DNA of 64,000 bases, from assembly GCF_041734735.1 (NCBI RefSeq), contig NC_134879.1, positions 7,664,810 to 7,728,809 of the forward strand, in the 5' to 3' direction. Every line of letters starts with the position of its first letter. The first letter of the stretch is position 1. This document shows, one piece after another, positions 21,961-33,249 of the stretch. The notes beneath the pieces were generated by a model that was not told the DNA's origin, did no database searches, and saw only the letters and a list, made by a program, of their open reading frames with translations. The position numbers and the translations under genes are program-made. This stretch comes from Babylonia areolata. Taxonomy: Eukaryota; Mollusca; Gastropoda; Neogastropoda; Buccinidae.

Positions 21961-23608
21961 AATTTTGAAATGTATGTTATCTGTCGGTGTGTGTCCTCAT
22001 ATGGGAGAAGAGGCTGATTCTGGATATGCAGCACTTCCCACAGGTGTTGCAAGGGAAAACGTCTCCAGAAGTTGAGCCTTGCTGCCTTCGCTCACGCTTC
22101 TTCTTAATGGCTAGCGTTCTCTTGTTTTCAAACGTCTTTATGCCACTAGAGCACAGCATCCTCCAGCGAGAGCGGTCAAGGGCACCGGTTTCCCAGTAAG
22201 CAATGTCTATGTCACAGGTTTTGAGGTTTGTCTTCAAGGTGTCCTTGAAGCACTTTCAGGGTCTTACAAGTTCGCGGTGGCCTTCCTTCAGCTGGCCATA
22301 CAGTAGCATCTTTGGGTGTCCTGTCCAGCGTAGCTGGTACTGGATCAGCAGGCTTTCGATGCTGGGCAGGCTGCTCCTCTCTAAGACCTCGAGGTTGGAG
22401 ACCCTGTCTTGCCACTTTATGCCGAGGATCTTTTGTAGGCATCTGTGGTGAAACTGCTCAAGTTGTTGAATGTGACGACTATACGTCGTCCATGTTTCAC
22501 AGCAGTACAACAAGGTGGTCAGCACAACAGCTCTGTAGGTTTTGATTTTGGTGCTGAGCCTGATGCCTTTGTTGTTCCACAGCCTGTTGTTGAGTCTGCC
22601 AAAGGTGGAGCTAGCCTTGGTGATGCGCAGTGTCACTTCTGCATCAAGGGCTCCGTTGTTGCATAGGGTGCTGCCCAGGTAGCAAAACTTGTCGACTGAC
22701 TTGATCTCTGTGTCATCAGTCTTGATTGCAGGTGGGAGGGAGGCACTAGTGTTCTGAGAGCTAGCTGGTTGATACATGGACTTGGTCTTGCTGAGGCTGA
22801 TGGCGAGTCCAAAGCACCTGCAGGAGGTTGAGAACCTGTCCATAATGAACTGCATGTCCTCGTGGGTGTGTGCAGTAAGCGCGCAGTCATCAGCAAAGAG
22901 GAACTCTCTCAACAGTGCCTCAAACACCCTGGACCTAGCGTGGAGTCACCGCAGGTTGAAAAGTTTGCCATCTGTGCGAAACTGAATGTAGATGCCCCGG
23001 TCACAGTCTTGGAAGGCATCAATCAGCATGGCAGAGAAGAGAATGGAGAACAGTGTGAGTGCCAGGACGCAGCCCTGCTTTACTCCATTTACCACAGGGA
23101 ACGGATCTGACTTGTCAGTATTTTCCTGTACTCTCACCTGCATGCCATCGTGGAATGACGCAATCAGCTGGATTAGGTTCTCTGGGCAGCCGAACTTCAG
23201 GAGGATCTTCAACAGACCCCGGCGGTTCACCGTGTCGAAGGCCTTAGTCAGGTCTCAGGCATGAGATTTTTCCGACTATGGTCAGATTTCCGACCGAAAA
23301 CTGGCTCCAGAGGCCATTTTTGATATTCACGTAAATCCGTTAAGAAAATCGGTGGAGGGGTGTTGAGGCTTTTTCCGACTGAAGAAGGTTGCGCGAATGT
23401 TGTCCAACCAATCGACAAGACAGACTCGCACCGTTTGCTAAAATGCCTCATGTTTGGATAAGCGATCCAATTGAGAATAAGTTTTCCGTTGCTTCTCTGT
23501 CATCATTCAGCTTATCCGTATTCGGTCGGGATTACAAAACTTTCACTCGTGGGCTTCACGACTTGCAAATGTACCTGATTTCATCGATCGTCTTCAGTCA
23601 TTGACAAA

Positions 23609-23941
23609 ATGAGAAAACTCACAAAGGAACAGAAGATTTTTGCAGCAGAGATCGATAAAGGAGTGAAAAATAAGTGGAACTGGGCCTGGCAAGATGAAAT
23701 TGTGAAAACAGAAGTAAAGAACAAAAAAATAACTTCACAGGTAGGCGACGCCATTCACAAAATCGATGCCACGGGCAAGGCCAAGTGTGATTGGTGTCAG
23801 ATTGTATGGGTGCAACTCTTCAGTCTAGGCATGGACATCTGTTTTCAGATTTACATTAAAAATGGAGTGTCCGTTTTCTGGAAGAAAAGAAAAGGAAAAG
23901 CCGATGGCCCGTCAGTTCTGTATCGTTTACTGACCGGATGA
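23609..23941 (+). pseudogene. hAT-type transposase N-terminal fragment
   Basis: A 110-codon frame beginning MRKLTKEQKIFAAEIDKG. The segments KWNWAWQDEIVKTEV and DAIHKIDATGKAKCDWCQ resemble the KWNW...W and IRKID..GKA.C..C blocks of BED-finger hAT transposases. The histidine half of the finger and the whole catalytic and dimerisation parts are missing. A related frame (SFEALFVDALRGDPVTC) continues at about 23970-24076 in a different frame. Confidence 0.5.
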
Positions 23942-24119
23942 TCTGTCAAAAATGAAAACGGAATGCTCTTTCGAAGCGTTGTTTGTTGACGCCTTGAGAG
24001 GCGATCCAGTGACTTGCCAGAGCACCAAAATCGAAGTCAGAAAGTTTCCTAATGTTCAGTTGAAGTTGTCAAAATGCTGATAACGATCCCTACATGGCAT
24101 GCATTGATATCACTGTGAA

Positions 24120-24280
24120 AAGCACACACTCAAGCGCGCACATACACACACATGCGATCCATCACACACACACACACACACACGCACAAATATGCGAGCA
24201 AGCGATGCGCGTGTGCGCGCGCACACACACACGCACGCGCGCGTGCGCACATGCACAAACTTGCGCGCACGCACAGATAA
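24120..24280. repeat. CA/CG-rich microsatellite
   Basis: Alternating CA and CGCA repeats with many CpG (for example GCGCGTGTGCGCGCGCACAC). Potential Z-DNA-forming tract. Confidence 0.85.
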
Positions 24281-24654
24281 GGTAAACCCCGGTGGGTGCA
24301 TGCAATCTCCATCCCTGTCAAGCCACAAGGGCGTTGGGTACATCTGCTTGACCCTCTGTTCATTCAACAAAAGCTGCAAATGTTTGCCACTTTATGCACA
24401 AGTAACATTGTTGCAATGGAAACAGAAACTTTGTGGCAATTGACCTCAGTGCTTTTTCTGACACAGCCGAGGCTGTGGTACAGACAGTTCATGGCAAGAG
24501 TCAGTTTATTTAGATTTGAGACCTACAGCCAGATTGCCAAAGTTACACACGCATGCATAGACACAGAGTTGAACTGAATGCGCATGCGCGCGCACACACA
24601 CTCTCTCTCTTCCCCTCTCTCTCTTTGAAAAAAAAAATCATGAATGCACTCACA

Positions 24655-25110
24655 TAAGATAAGATAAGAATAACTTTGTTATCTCCAGAGAAATTTGGTC
24701 AGGTGCATTATCACAACATAGACAAGTAAACAACATGGGGACCATAACTGTAAAAGTCAGCAACAGCTTTTACGAATATTACGAAGATACAAATGTAAAA
24801 AATATCACATACACCGTTTCATACATACATCCACACACTGCAGGTAATAACTAGTATTCTTAATGTAAAAAAAAAAAGAAAGAATTAAGAAACATTATTT
24901 GAATATAATTATAAACATAGCCTACAATACTGCACATTGATTATAATAGACAGATAAGATTTGAATAAAGATAAATTGCGGAAAACCGCAACCAGATAAT
25001 CAGCACACACCCGCATCCCCCACCCACCCACCCACCCACCCCACACACGCGGATTACTTGATTAAACAAGAGTAATAAACATATGTTCTCAAATAAAAGC
25101 ATATACACAT
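24655..25110 (-). repeat. Dispersed LINE/SINE 3' tail, family K copy 2
   Basis: On the minus strand it matches 12860-13352, ending in the tail TTATTCTTATCTTATCTTATG read in reverse (AAGATAAGATAAGAATAAC at 24655). A C-rich run (CCACCCACCCACCCACCC, about 25020) stands where copy 1 has its G run. Confidence 0.75.
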
Positions 25111-25221
25111 ACTCTGTTTTTTATTTTCTCTATCTCTCCACACTTGCACATGTGCACACATATGGGCGCTCACACAGAGCTTAATAATATGCACATGCGC
25201 GCGCACACTTAACACACACTC

Positions 25222-25231
25222 TTTCTCTCTC

Positions 25232-25262
<31 letters not shown>

Positions 25263-25322
25263 GAATTGTATTCAAAGCAATGCACATATATATATTGGGG
25301 GGCGGGGGGGGGGGGGGGGGAG
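25222..25322. repeat. CT/CA microsatellite and 20+ bp G run
   Basis: CTCTCTCT and CACACA tracts (about 25222-25262) and an almost uninterrupted G run (about 25296-25321). The G run is a likely sequencing and polymerase trouble spot. Confidence 0.85.
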
Positions 25323-25596
25323 CTTATAAAACCACTGTCAATGACTGTGACAACTTTGGCATTGAACCAAGACACTGACCACAGTTTTAGCTGAGAATCC
25401 TTGACTGCTGAAAGTGATATAACCAGTCACAGACCCACTCCCTCCTCCCTCCAGTCATTACCCCATTCTTTCCTCAACCAACACACGTCTGTCAGTGGAA
25501 CAGAGACTACAGCTGAACAGAGACTGCAGCTGAGTAAAAGAGACTACAGCTGAGTTTTTTTTGTTTTTTTTGCTTTTTTTTTTTTTTTTTTTTCTC

Positions 25597-25720
25597 AAGG
25601 CCTGACAAAGCGCGTTGGGTTACGCTACTGGTCAGGCATCTGCTTGGCAGATTGGTGTGGCGTATATGGATTTGTCCGAACGCAGTGACACCTCCTTGAA
25701 CTATTGAAACTGAAACAAAC
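25597..25720 (+). mobile_element. Gastropod SINE tail (family N), 5'-truncated
   Basis: It begins AAGGCCTGACAAAGCGCG and ends in ATTGAAACTGAAAC. It closely matches the 3' tail of the SINE at 57212-57385, with GGTCAGGCATCTGC and ATGGATTTGTCCGAACGCAG in common. A long T run precedes it (25557-25594). Confidence 0.8.
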
Positions 25721-25800
25721 TGAAACTACAGCTGAAGAGACCGGACGGTCAGTTATATTGGTACAGTGCAAACTTGTGTGGAACATTTTCCTTGAAAACA

Positions 25801-25801
<1 letters not shown>

Positions 25802-25834
<33 letters not shown>

Positions 25835-25916
25835 CAACACAACACAACACAACACAACACAACACAACACAACACAACACAACACAACACAACACAACAC
25901 AACACAACACAACAAG
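25802..25916. repeat. CA tract followed by an AACAC pentamer array
   Basis: About 15 CA units, then about 16 copies of the pentanucleotide AACAC with almost no interruption (about 25836-25914). Confidence 0.95.
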
Positions 25917-26045
25917 GTCCCCCAACCCTCTTAAAAATCACTAATTTCGTTTTCAGCCATGGGCTTTACCACCCTGGACCCTGGCCAATTTTCAGAGGAA
26001 ACTCTACTGGACAATTCCCCAGCCTGGACAATTCCCCAGCCTCAC

Positions 26046-26294
26046 TCTCACACACACACGCACGCATGCATGCACACACGCACGCACACACACACTCTCT
26101 CTCTCACTCACTCACTCACTCACTCACTCACACCAAGTTTAACACACACAGAATTGCATTTGAGGCAGTTCACATACATGCACACACACAAACTTCAACT
26201 CTTTCCTCCCATGTTCCTCCCGACCCTCATTCTCAATCTCTTAGTCCATATGTCTGTCTGTCTCTCTTTCTCACATACACACAGAGTGTTGCAT

Positions 26295-26344
<50 letters not shown>

Positions 26345-26345
26345 T
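26046..26345. repeat. CA/CT microsatellites
   Basis: CA, CGCA and CTCACTCA tracts at 26046-26140 and a pure CA tract at about 26298-26343. Confidence 0.9.
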
Positions 26346-28784
26346 GAGAAAAGAATTTTAAAATCATGTCCCGAAGGCTGACTTTTACAGGTTTGAAAGC
26401 AAAAACACTTCAGTTTAGGAAGAATTGGACTGATTTTTTGTCTTCTGTGGGTTGGAATACCTCAGCAGCATTGGTGGCCCACAAGTGCAGATTTTATGGT
26501 TTGAAATTGAGAAAAACCTTCAGGCCCCCACCTTTCAGACTTGATCACAATTTCCCAATCTCATGCCTAGGTCTACAAAGACCATGTGGAGCTCCTTCTT
26601 CTGCTCACGGCACTTCTCTTGCATCTGGCGTATGGCACACACCATGTCACATGTTCCCCTGCCTGAGTGGAAGCCGCACTGTGCTTCAGGGATGACTGTG
26701 TTGGAGACATGGTCAACCAGTCTGTTCAGTATGATGCGGGTGAAGATCTTGCCGGCGATGCAGAGAAGAGATTCCATGGTGGTTATCGCAGGATGTTTTG
26801 TCTCCCTTCTGTTTGTAAATGTGGACAATTGAAGCATCCTTGAAATCCTGGGGGACCTCCCCTCTCTCCCAGATAGACTGGAACAGGGCGGTCAGCTTGT
26901 CTGTCAGCACCTCGCCTCCATACTTTTCCATCCACTCCTGGTACTTTTCCTGACGTTGTCAGCTTCAGGGCCTTCTGGGTCTCAGCCTTGGTGGGAGGGG
27001 CAACTAGCAAGTCATTGACTGGTAAATGTGGGAGGGCTGCAATTACCTCGTCAGATACGGACAAGTCCCTTTTGAGGAGGGTGTTGAAGTGCTCTGCCCA
27101 GCGGGCAAGGATGACTTTCTTGTCTGTCAGGAGAGTGGTCTGGTCCAAGGTTTGGACAGGGATTGATCCTGTGACTCTCGGCCCATACACAGCTCGGAGA
27201 CCATCATGTTAGGTCTTTGTGTCGTGAGCATCTGCAGTGGACTGAAGCTCTTCGGACTTTCTCTCCCACCAGGTGTTCTTCATCTCATGCAGCCTCTTCT
27301 GTACGAGTTGCTTGGTTTGCAAGTACTGGTTATTTTTGCTCTGGCAGTCTTTATCGGAAATGTGATCTTGATGCCATATATGCAGTGTGTTCAGGAGCTT
27401 CGAGATTCCAGAGTAATTTTCGTCAAACCAGTGGCTCCTCTGTACAAAGCCGAGTGTGTCAGCTCTAAAGGTGCTCCATTCCTCTTCTACATCAGTCGAT
27501 GCAGGAATTTCTTGGAGAGCTGCTTGGATTTGCTGCTGCAGCATGTCCTTGGTGATAGGGAGGCGGTGGATGTTCAGCTTCCTAGGGGGTTTCTGCCTGG
27601 CTGGTTGGAGCTTGCGTGCAAGCGTGATGTTCATCTTGCTGCGTACCAGGCGATGGTCCGTCCAACAGACTGCTCCTCTCATGCAGCGTGTAATGGAAAC
27701 ATCACCTCTGTCCCTCATGTGCCACTGCTAGGAGCGGGGTTGCATCCATGTGTTCTTGTACTTGTCCGCTTATTGGAAGAGGGTGTTGGTGATGGTCAGT
27801 CCATGCTGCGCGCAGAGCAAGAGCAAAAGCAGTCGGTTGGAGTTGCACTTGCCAGTGCCGTGTTGTGCTAGGACTTTTGGCCACAAGGAGAAGTCCACGC
27901 CGACACGAGCATTGAAATCCCCAAGGATGATCAGCCTCTGTCTACTGCTGAAATGGTGCGGCTGAGCTCCTCGTAGAAGGCTTCTTTGATGTCATCAGGG
28001 TTGGTCATCGTCGGGGCATAGCAGCTGATGACTGGTGAAGCGATCCTCAGACAGCTTCAGACGCAGGGTCATCAGCATATCGTTTATCCAACGTGGAAGG
28101 TTGTCAAGCTGTCTTGCAAGTTTAGTTTGTTTGGCAAAGCCCACGCCTGAGGTTCTTGGGGTGCCTTCTGGCTTCCCAGTGCAGTAGAAGGTGTGGCCCC
28201 CTCCAACTTGATCCAGCTGGGTTTCACCGGCAAACCTGGTTTTGCTCAGGGCTGCTATGTCCACCTGGTAGCGATCAAGCATTCTAGCAATGAGCGCTGT
28301 GCACCTTTCTGGTCTGTCATCTCTGTCCAAAAGGGTGCGAACATTCCAGGCACCCAGAGCCAGGCCATGACTCCTGGTTCTTCTGTTGTTTTCGACTGCT
28401 AGTGTTGGATGTCCAAGTAGGTGCGTTTCCTACTAGGTACTTTCCCCGTTACCACTTCTCCATCACCGCAGGGCTTGGGAAAGCTGGGTGTTGAAGGGCT
28501 AGCTCGTCGTTCCAACATTAGCCTGGTTGCCCGACCAGCACAGGTGACTTTTTTATTTTTAGTGAAGAGGAGTTGTGCAGTCCCTTCCCCACTCTCTTGC
28601 CTACTGACGCCTAGAGTCCATCAGGTGCAGATACTGCCACGTGTAGAACGGCCTCGGCAGGTGCAGGTTTTTTTCTTTGGAGTTCCGTCTCCTCGGAGGA
28701 CTTCCAGCCAAGAATAAGAGCTCCGCCTGCCCTTTGGTCATCCTCTTACGCCTTCACAGCTGTTGGGAAAGGTTTCCTCCTCCG

Positions 28785-31700
28785 CCTGGTTCATCGTTGG
28801 GAGACTTCACATGCGAGACTACACAGATAATGATGACATTATGGTAGACAGTATCATTGATGGAGTGCATGACAAAAAACTACAAGGGAGGCTTCTTGAA
28901 AAAAGGAGAAGCTCTTTCTCTTGCCCAGGCAATAGAAATTGGCCAACAGTTTGAACTGTCACAGAAACAACTCCGCATTGTTCATGATGAGTCAGAAGTA
29001 ATTGTAAACGCAGTCAAAGGAAAGAAGCAACAAGAATCTTGTTTTGCTCAAAAGGAATTCAAAACTGCTGTCAATGCTGTCACAAAGAGAAAATTTTAAC
29101 CACAAACTGCAAAAACAGAGGACATAGCCATTGCATTTGCTGTGGTGGAGATCCAAAACACCCCAGAACAAGAGGGAAATGTCCAGCGATGGGAACAACT
29201 CGTACGCATTGCAGAAAACCCAATTACTGGAGGAAAGTCTGCAGAAGTCGTCGCGCTGTCCACATGTTAGCTGCTGATGCAGAGTCAGATTCTGAACCAG
29301 AAGTCCTGATGATCCACAGCGCTATGGTTGACAACACCAAGGATGACATATGGAAGCAGATCATGTCAGTCCACGGAAAAAACATCAATTCAAAATTGAC
29401 GCTGGAGCAAGATGTAACACACTCACAGTCCATGACGACCGGAAAGTTTCCCACTGCAGTGAAATCAGTTTCCCAAACAAAATTCTGCACACCTACTCAA
29501 ATCATAATATCCAACCCATTGGCACAGCAGATCTGCCAATCCTCTGCAATGGGAAAATTGTCAATGCTCAATTTGGAGTCATTAACATTGACCAAGAGAA
29601 CGTAATTTCTGGCACAACTGCAGAAAGTCTTGGTCTCATTACCTGCCTGTCAACAATGGATTCTGTAGCTAACGCTCACACCACACCTTGCTTTGAGTTT
29701 CCTGAGCTACAGCATACAACTAGGACACTACCAGGGGAGTACAGCATTAAGCTGAAGCCAGGTGCAAGAGGAGTTGTCCACCCAGTACGTCGTCAACCAG
29801 CAGCACTGCGTGAAAAAATTATCAAGAAACTTCATGAAATGGAAGCAGATGGCCATATCACCAAAGTTGAAGAACCTACTGAGTGGGTTAGTTCAGTGAC
29901 TGTCTCTGTCCGAAATGACAAAGTTCGAATCTGCATTGATCCCAAATATTTGAATGCTGCTATCCAATGTGAACACTACCCAATATGCACAGTTGAAGAG
30001 ATTATAGCGGACATTCCAGATGCCAAAGTATTCTCGAAATCAGATGCAAAAAAAGTGGATTTCTGCAGATAAAATTGGATGAAACATCATCATTTTTTAC
30101 CACATTCAACACCCCTATTAGAAGATACCACTGGCTGCACCTCCCATTTGGCATCTCCTGTGCCCCAGAAGTGTTCCAACAGATCATGGACCAAATGATT
30201 GAAGGAATCAAAGGAGCATACACAACAATGGATGACATTTTGGTCACGGGTCGTGACACTGAACATCATGACCAAATACTTTAAAAAGTTGTAGAAAGTG
30301 CCACAAGCTACTATCTTAAGTTGAACCCGGAGAAACTATACATCCGACAGCCCAGTGTTCCATATGTCAGTCACCTCTTCACAGCAAAAGTGAAAGCTGT
30401 ACAAGAAAACAAAGATGATGTTAGATGCTTTCTGGGGTTTGTCACATACCTTAGCAAATTCATTCCAAATCTGAGTGAAGAGAGTGCCTCACTCCGTGAC
30501 CTACTGAAAGAAGATATTTTGTTTGACTGGCAGCAAATTCATGAACAATCATTCACAAAACTAAAAAGCCTCCGCAACAACCACCCAGTCCTCAAGTACT
30601 TCAATGTCAACGCCCCTTTTGAAATTCACTGTGATGCTAGCCAGCATGGGCTAGGAGCCGTTCTCATCCAGGATGGAAGACCAGTAGCGTACATCTCACG
30701 AGCTGTGACAGACACGGAGAAACGCTATGCTCAATTTGAGAAGGAAATGCTGTTCATTGTCCATGCCTGTAAAAAATTCCACTGTTACATCTTTGGCGAA
30801 GAAGTCACAGACTTCAGCAACCACAAACCTCTTGAGCAAATTTTATGCAAGCCACTCCTGTCAGTGCCAGTGCATTTGCAAAGCATGCTACTCAGTCTGC
30901 AGTGGTACAGTCTGCAAGTGAAGTATCAAAAAGGCTGCTACATGCAACTGCTGGACACTATTTCACGTGCACATCTACCTGAAGACTCGGCTGAAATATC
31001 ACACATAGAGACCGTGAACACATATGCACCACTTGCAAAAGAAAAGTACACTTAACTGCAGCTGTGTACTCAGCAAGAACTTGGTTAGTTACAATCCCTG
31101 ATCTTCGATGGTTGGCCATGCAGATGCGACAGTTTGGGCAGTCTCACATGGCATCATTTTCAAAGGGTCCAGGATCGTCATCTCACCCAGTCTCCAGAAA
31201 CAGATGCTGACACTCATCCATGAGTCCCACCTTAGGATAGTGAAGTGTAAACGGCGAGCAAGAGAAGTGATATATTGGCCATCAGTGAACTCAGGCATTG
31301 AAGAGAACATACAAAATTGCAGCAAATGCGCAAAAATGGAAACTGTCAGCTGAGCCACTTCTACCCACACCAGTTCCAGATCTCCCGAATGCTGTAGTTG
31401 GGACTGATATATTTAAATTCCAGGGGAAAAGCTACCTTCTGACTGTAGATTAATACTCAAAGTTCATTGAAGTGGATGAGCTGAAGAACGCTAGCTCTGA
31501 ATCTGTCATTCAAAAGCTGAAGAGTCAGTTTAGCCGCCATGGAATCCCATCATCCTTAAGAAGTGACTGCGGAACACAGTTCACAAGCCAACAGTTCTCC
31601 AACTTCTGCAAGAGTTACGGAATCAGTCAAAAAACATCCAGCCCACACTTCCAGAGCTCCAACAGAGAGGCTGAACATGCTGTAACAAACAGTGAAAAGA

Positions 31701-32681
31701 CTGTGGAGAAAAAAATGAAGACAAGCATCTTGCCTTGCTTGACTATCGAACCACACCCCAGATGGCATCAGCCTCTCTCCTGCGCAACTCTTGATGGGAC
31801 GACGACCACGAAACAAACTGCCAACTCCTCAAAGTATTCTTGCCCCTGCATATTAATAAGATCGCCAAGATATCAAGCAGCATATGAGAATTAAAAAGGC
31901 TAAACTAAAGTTTTACCATGACAAACCAAGCGCTTCAGATCACTCATCTCTTCATCCAGGGGACCCTCCGTGGGCGCTGATGGACTTCTTGAAAGAAGTG
32001 AACATTTTTAATCAGATTTGAAGGTTTTAAACTATGGAAGGTTTTTAAACTTTGAGTGGAAAGCTTAAAGTGGTGACTTGTTTTTATTGTTTTTTACCCT
32101 TGTAGTAGGTATTAATGTGGCGATAGCCTTGAGATGGCCTTAGTGGTCGGTGAGGCTCTAAGCACCATAATTTCATTTCATTTCATTTCATCCAGGGGAC
32201 CAGGTCCACATGGCTCCACTCCCAGGCACCAGAGAATGGAAACCAGCTGTTGTAGTAGGACACCATACATTGCCAAGATCATACTTTGTACAGTCTGAAG
32301 GAAACATATACCATCGGAACAGACGTCATTTGCAGCGTTCAACACTAACAGCAAACTACACTCCACCAACATTACCAGACCTATCTGCTGCACCAGAGTC
32401 CAACTCACCCACAAATAATCCAACCTTTGCCTGCAGAGACAGTGGTAGCATTAGCTGGACGCCCTCAGCGAGCATCTGCAGTGGTTTCTCCTCATGGTGC
32501 ATACCGTACGTGCTCTGGACATGAAGTCCATCCACCACAGAGACTGGACTTGTAGCTGTTCAGAAATCTCCATCACAAGTTGGCCTTGCAGCAAGGATTG
32601 TCTGCGTTGTCTTGTTGTTTGTGTTAATTCTGTTCTGAATTCATCAACATTCCTGTTCTTTATTTTCATGAGGGGAAAGAT
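28785..32681 (+). mobile_element. Ty3/Gypsy fossil, internal protein-coding remains
   Basis: Remains of gag-pol in family order. Gag C-terminus with zinc knuckles (CICCGGDPKHPRTRGKCPAM type, about 29.1-29.3 kb). A protease region with DAGARCN (about 29.4 kb). RT (about 29.8-30.5 kb) with the palm YTTMDDILVTG. RNase H with HCDASQHGLGAVL (about 30.6 kb). An integrase zinc region and core (about 31.1-31.8 kb). The tail is followed by a polypurine tract, GAGGGGAAAG (32671-32680), at the 3' LTR. The sequence matches K02A2.6-like/mag-type Ty3 elements. It is broken in about half a dozen or more places and part of gag is missing. A LINE tail is inserted at 31966-32186. Confidence 0.88.
31966..32186 (+). 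mobile_element. 5'-truncated LINE tail inserted in the Gypsy fossil
   Basis: The last 221 bp of the I/Nimb-type LINE seen at 1936-8207, starting CTCCGTGGGCGCTGATGG and ending in ATTTCATTTCA repeats. It is flanked by a perfect 15-bp target duplication, TTCATCCAGGGGACC, at 31951-31965 and 32187-32201. Confidence 0.95.
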
Positions 32682-32794
32682 ATAACATATTTGGTGCGAA
32701 ACTGAAGTACGCTTGAGTACACAACTAACATGAAACAAGGAACAAGAACTCTGCTGGTCAATGGATGCTCATGACTCAAGTCAGTAACGTTACA
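32682..32794 (+). repeat. 3' LTR of the Ty3/Gypsy fossil
   Basis: 113 bp, TATAACAT...GTTACA, preceded by the polypurine tract and matched to 16955-17068 at about 86% identity. The flanking ATAGC (32795-32799) matches the ATAGC left of the 5' LTR. Confidence 0.88.
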
Positions 32795-32799
32795 ATAGC

Positions 32800-32930
32800 A
32801 TCTATAGTTTCCTGTAGACGGTAGGTGTTGAGACTGAGGCAGACAAACCTTATTGCTACTCAGAACAAGCTGCATGGGAGGAATACCACTGAAATGGTAC
32901 AGATGATTGGGCAGCAAAAGGAGAAAAGTT
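32800..32930 (+). mobile_element. SINE-A copy 2, right part
   Basis: It continues the SINE-A body cut at 16954. The segment ending CCACTGAAATGGTACAGATG followed by GGGCAGCAAAA matches the 3' end of copy 1 at about 16155-16195. Confidence 0.85.
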
Positions 32931-33106
32931 ATTTTTATGCACTGAAGTAACAGCTTCTTTGCTTGAATTATATTTTCCATTCTTAAATTGTTCAGCTTCT
33001 GACTCATAAAATTAAATGAAAGGTTTATACACCAGTGTACTCTTCCACATGATGATACTCCATTTTGGTTATATGTTTTAAAATTGTTGTCCTTATGGTT
33101 TTCCAG

Positions 33107-33204
33107 ATTTTCTGACCTGTGAGCTTCAAGCTGTGAGAATGATTGCCAAGAAGAAGCCTACAATGTTGCATCCTGCTGGGACACAGGGACCTGTGGCCAC
33201 CGTG
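33107..33204 (+). CDS. FAM98: FAM98-like gene, internal exon b
   Basis: A 98-bp exon with acceptor GGTTTTCCAG and donor GTG|GTGAGT. Joined to exon a it reads D-FLTCELQAVRMIAKKKP and continues to GPVATV. This corresponds to the FAM98 block (T/D)FLISELEAARML....PKKAQ. The Asp codon is completed exactly across the 19.2-kb intron, and the exon ends in phase 0, matching the start of the exon at 57402. The next intron is 24.2 kb and consists mostly of mobile elements. A LINE starts only about 45 bp after the donor. Confidence 0.88.
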
Positions 33205-33249
33205 GTGAGTTACAGCAGACATGCAATGCACTCTTGTAGAGTAGAATTT

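Larger units (their letters stand above)
23256..26569 (+). mobile_element. hAT-like DNA transposon G1 (3.3 kb) inside LINE B
   Basis: Ends CAGGCATGAGATT (23256) and AATCTCATGCCTA (ending 26569) are inverted. A 5-bp duplication GGTCT flanks them (23251-23255 and 26570-26574). The LINE B reading continues cleanly across the site, which confirms the boundaries. The left part codes for a piece resembling the N-terminal BED-type region of hAT transposases (23609-23941). The rest has been replaced by repeats: CA tracts, a family K tail (24655-25110), a SINE tail (25597-25720) and an AACAC array. A second left end occurs at 58698. The 5-bp duplication fits hAT5-type elements better than classic 8-bp hATs; this assignment is inference. 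Confidence 0.7.
21965..28775 (-). mobile_element. APE-type LINE B with C-terminal C2H2 finger, split by a hAT-like element
   Basis: Read on the minus strand. The 5' UTR runs about 28775-28400. The endonuclease starts GAWNVRTLLDRDD (about 28350), but the catalytic Glu block reads IAALSKTR (about 28270) instead of IAALSETR. A connector (WWERKSEELQ) lies near 27260 and the RT fingers (PEAQCGFHSGRGTCDM) near 26690. The RT is cut at 26570 by the element at 23256-26569 and resumes with LTKAFDTVNRRGLL (about 23253). Next come NGVKQGCVLALTLFS (about 23095), the palm LFADDCAL (about 22895) and YLGSTLCNNGALDAEVTLRI (about 22680). The end is a C2H2 finger (CNTCGKCCISRISLFSHMRTH, about 22050-21990). Length without the insertion is about 3.5 kb. 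It has many frame lesions. The clade (CR1/L2/RTE range) is not determined. A second copy lies at 33250. Confidence 0.8.
16955..32794 (+). mobile_element. Fossil Ty3/Gypsy retrotransposon, heavily nested
   Basis: An LTR retroelement of the K02A2.6/mag-like Ty3/Gypsy type. The LTRs are short: 16955-17068 and 32682-32794, beginning T(G/A)TAACAT and ending GTTACA/ATTACA. A 5-bp target duplication ATAGC lies at 16950-16954 and 32795-32799. The two LTRs differ at roughly 14% of sites by hand alignment, so the insertion is old. The internal parts left are a primer-binding site and short leader, then a gag end, protease, RT, RNase H and integrase region from about 28785 to 32681. Between them lie nested insertions: an L1-like LINE with two piggyBac pieces, an APE LINE with a hAT-like element, and a LINE tail. 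It is broken at half a dozen places or more and lacks part of gag. Confidence 0.85.

Noticed and set aside
27206-27871. 221-codon + strand frame
   Set aside because: It is the antisense of the connector region of LINE B, which reads sensibly on the minus strand.
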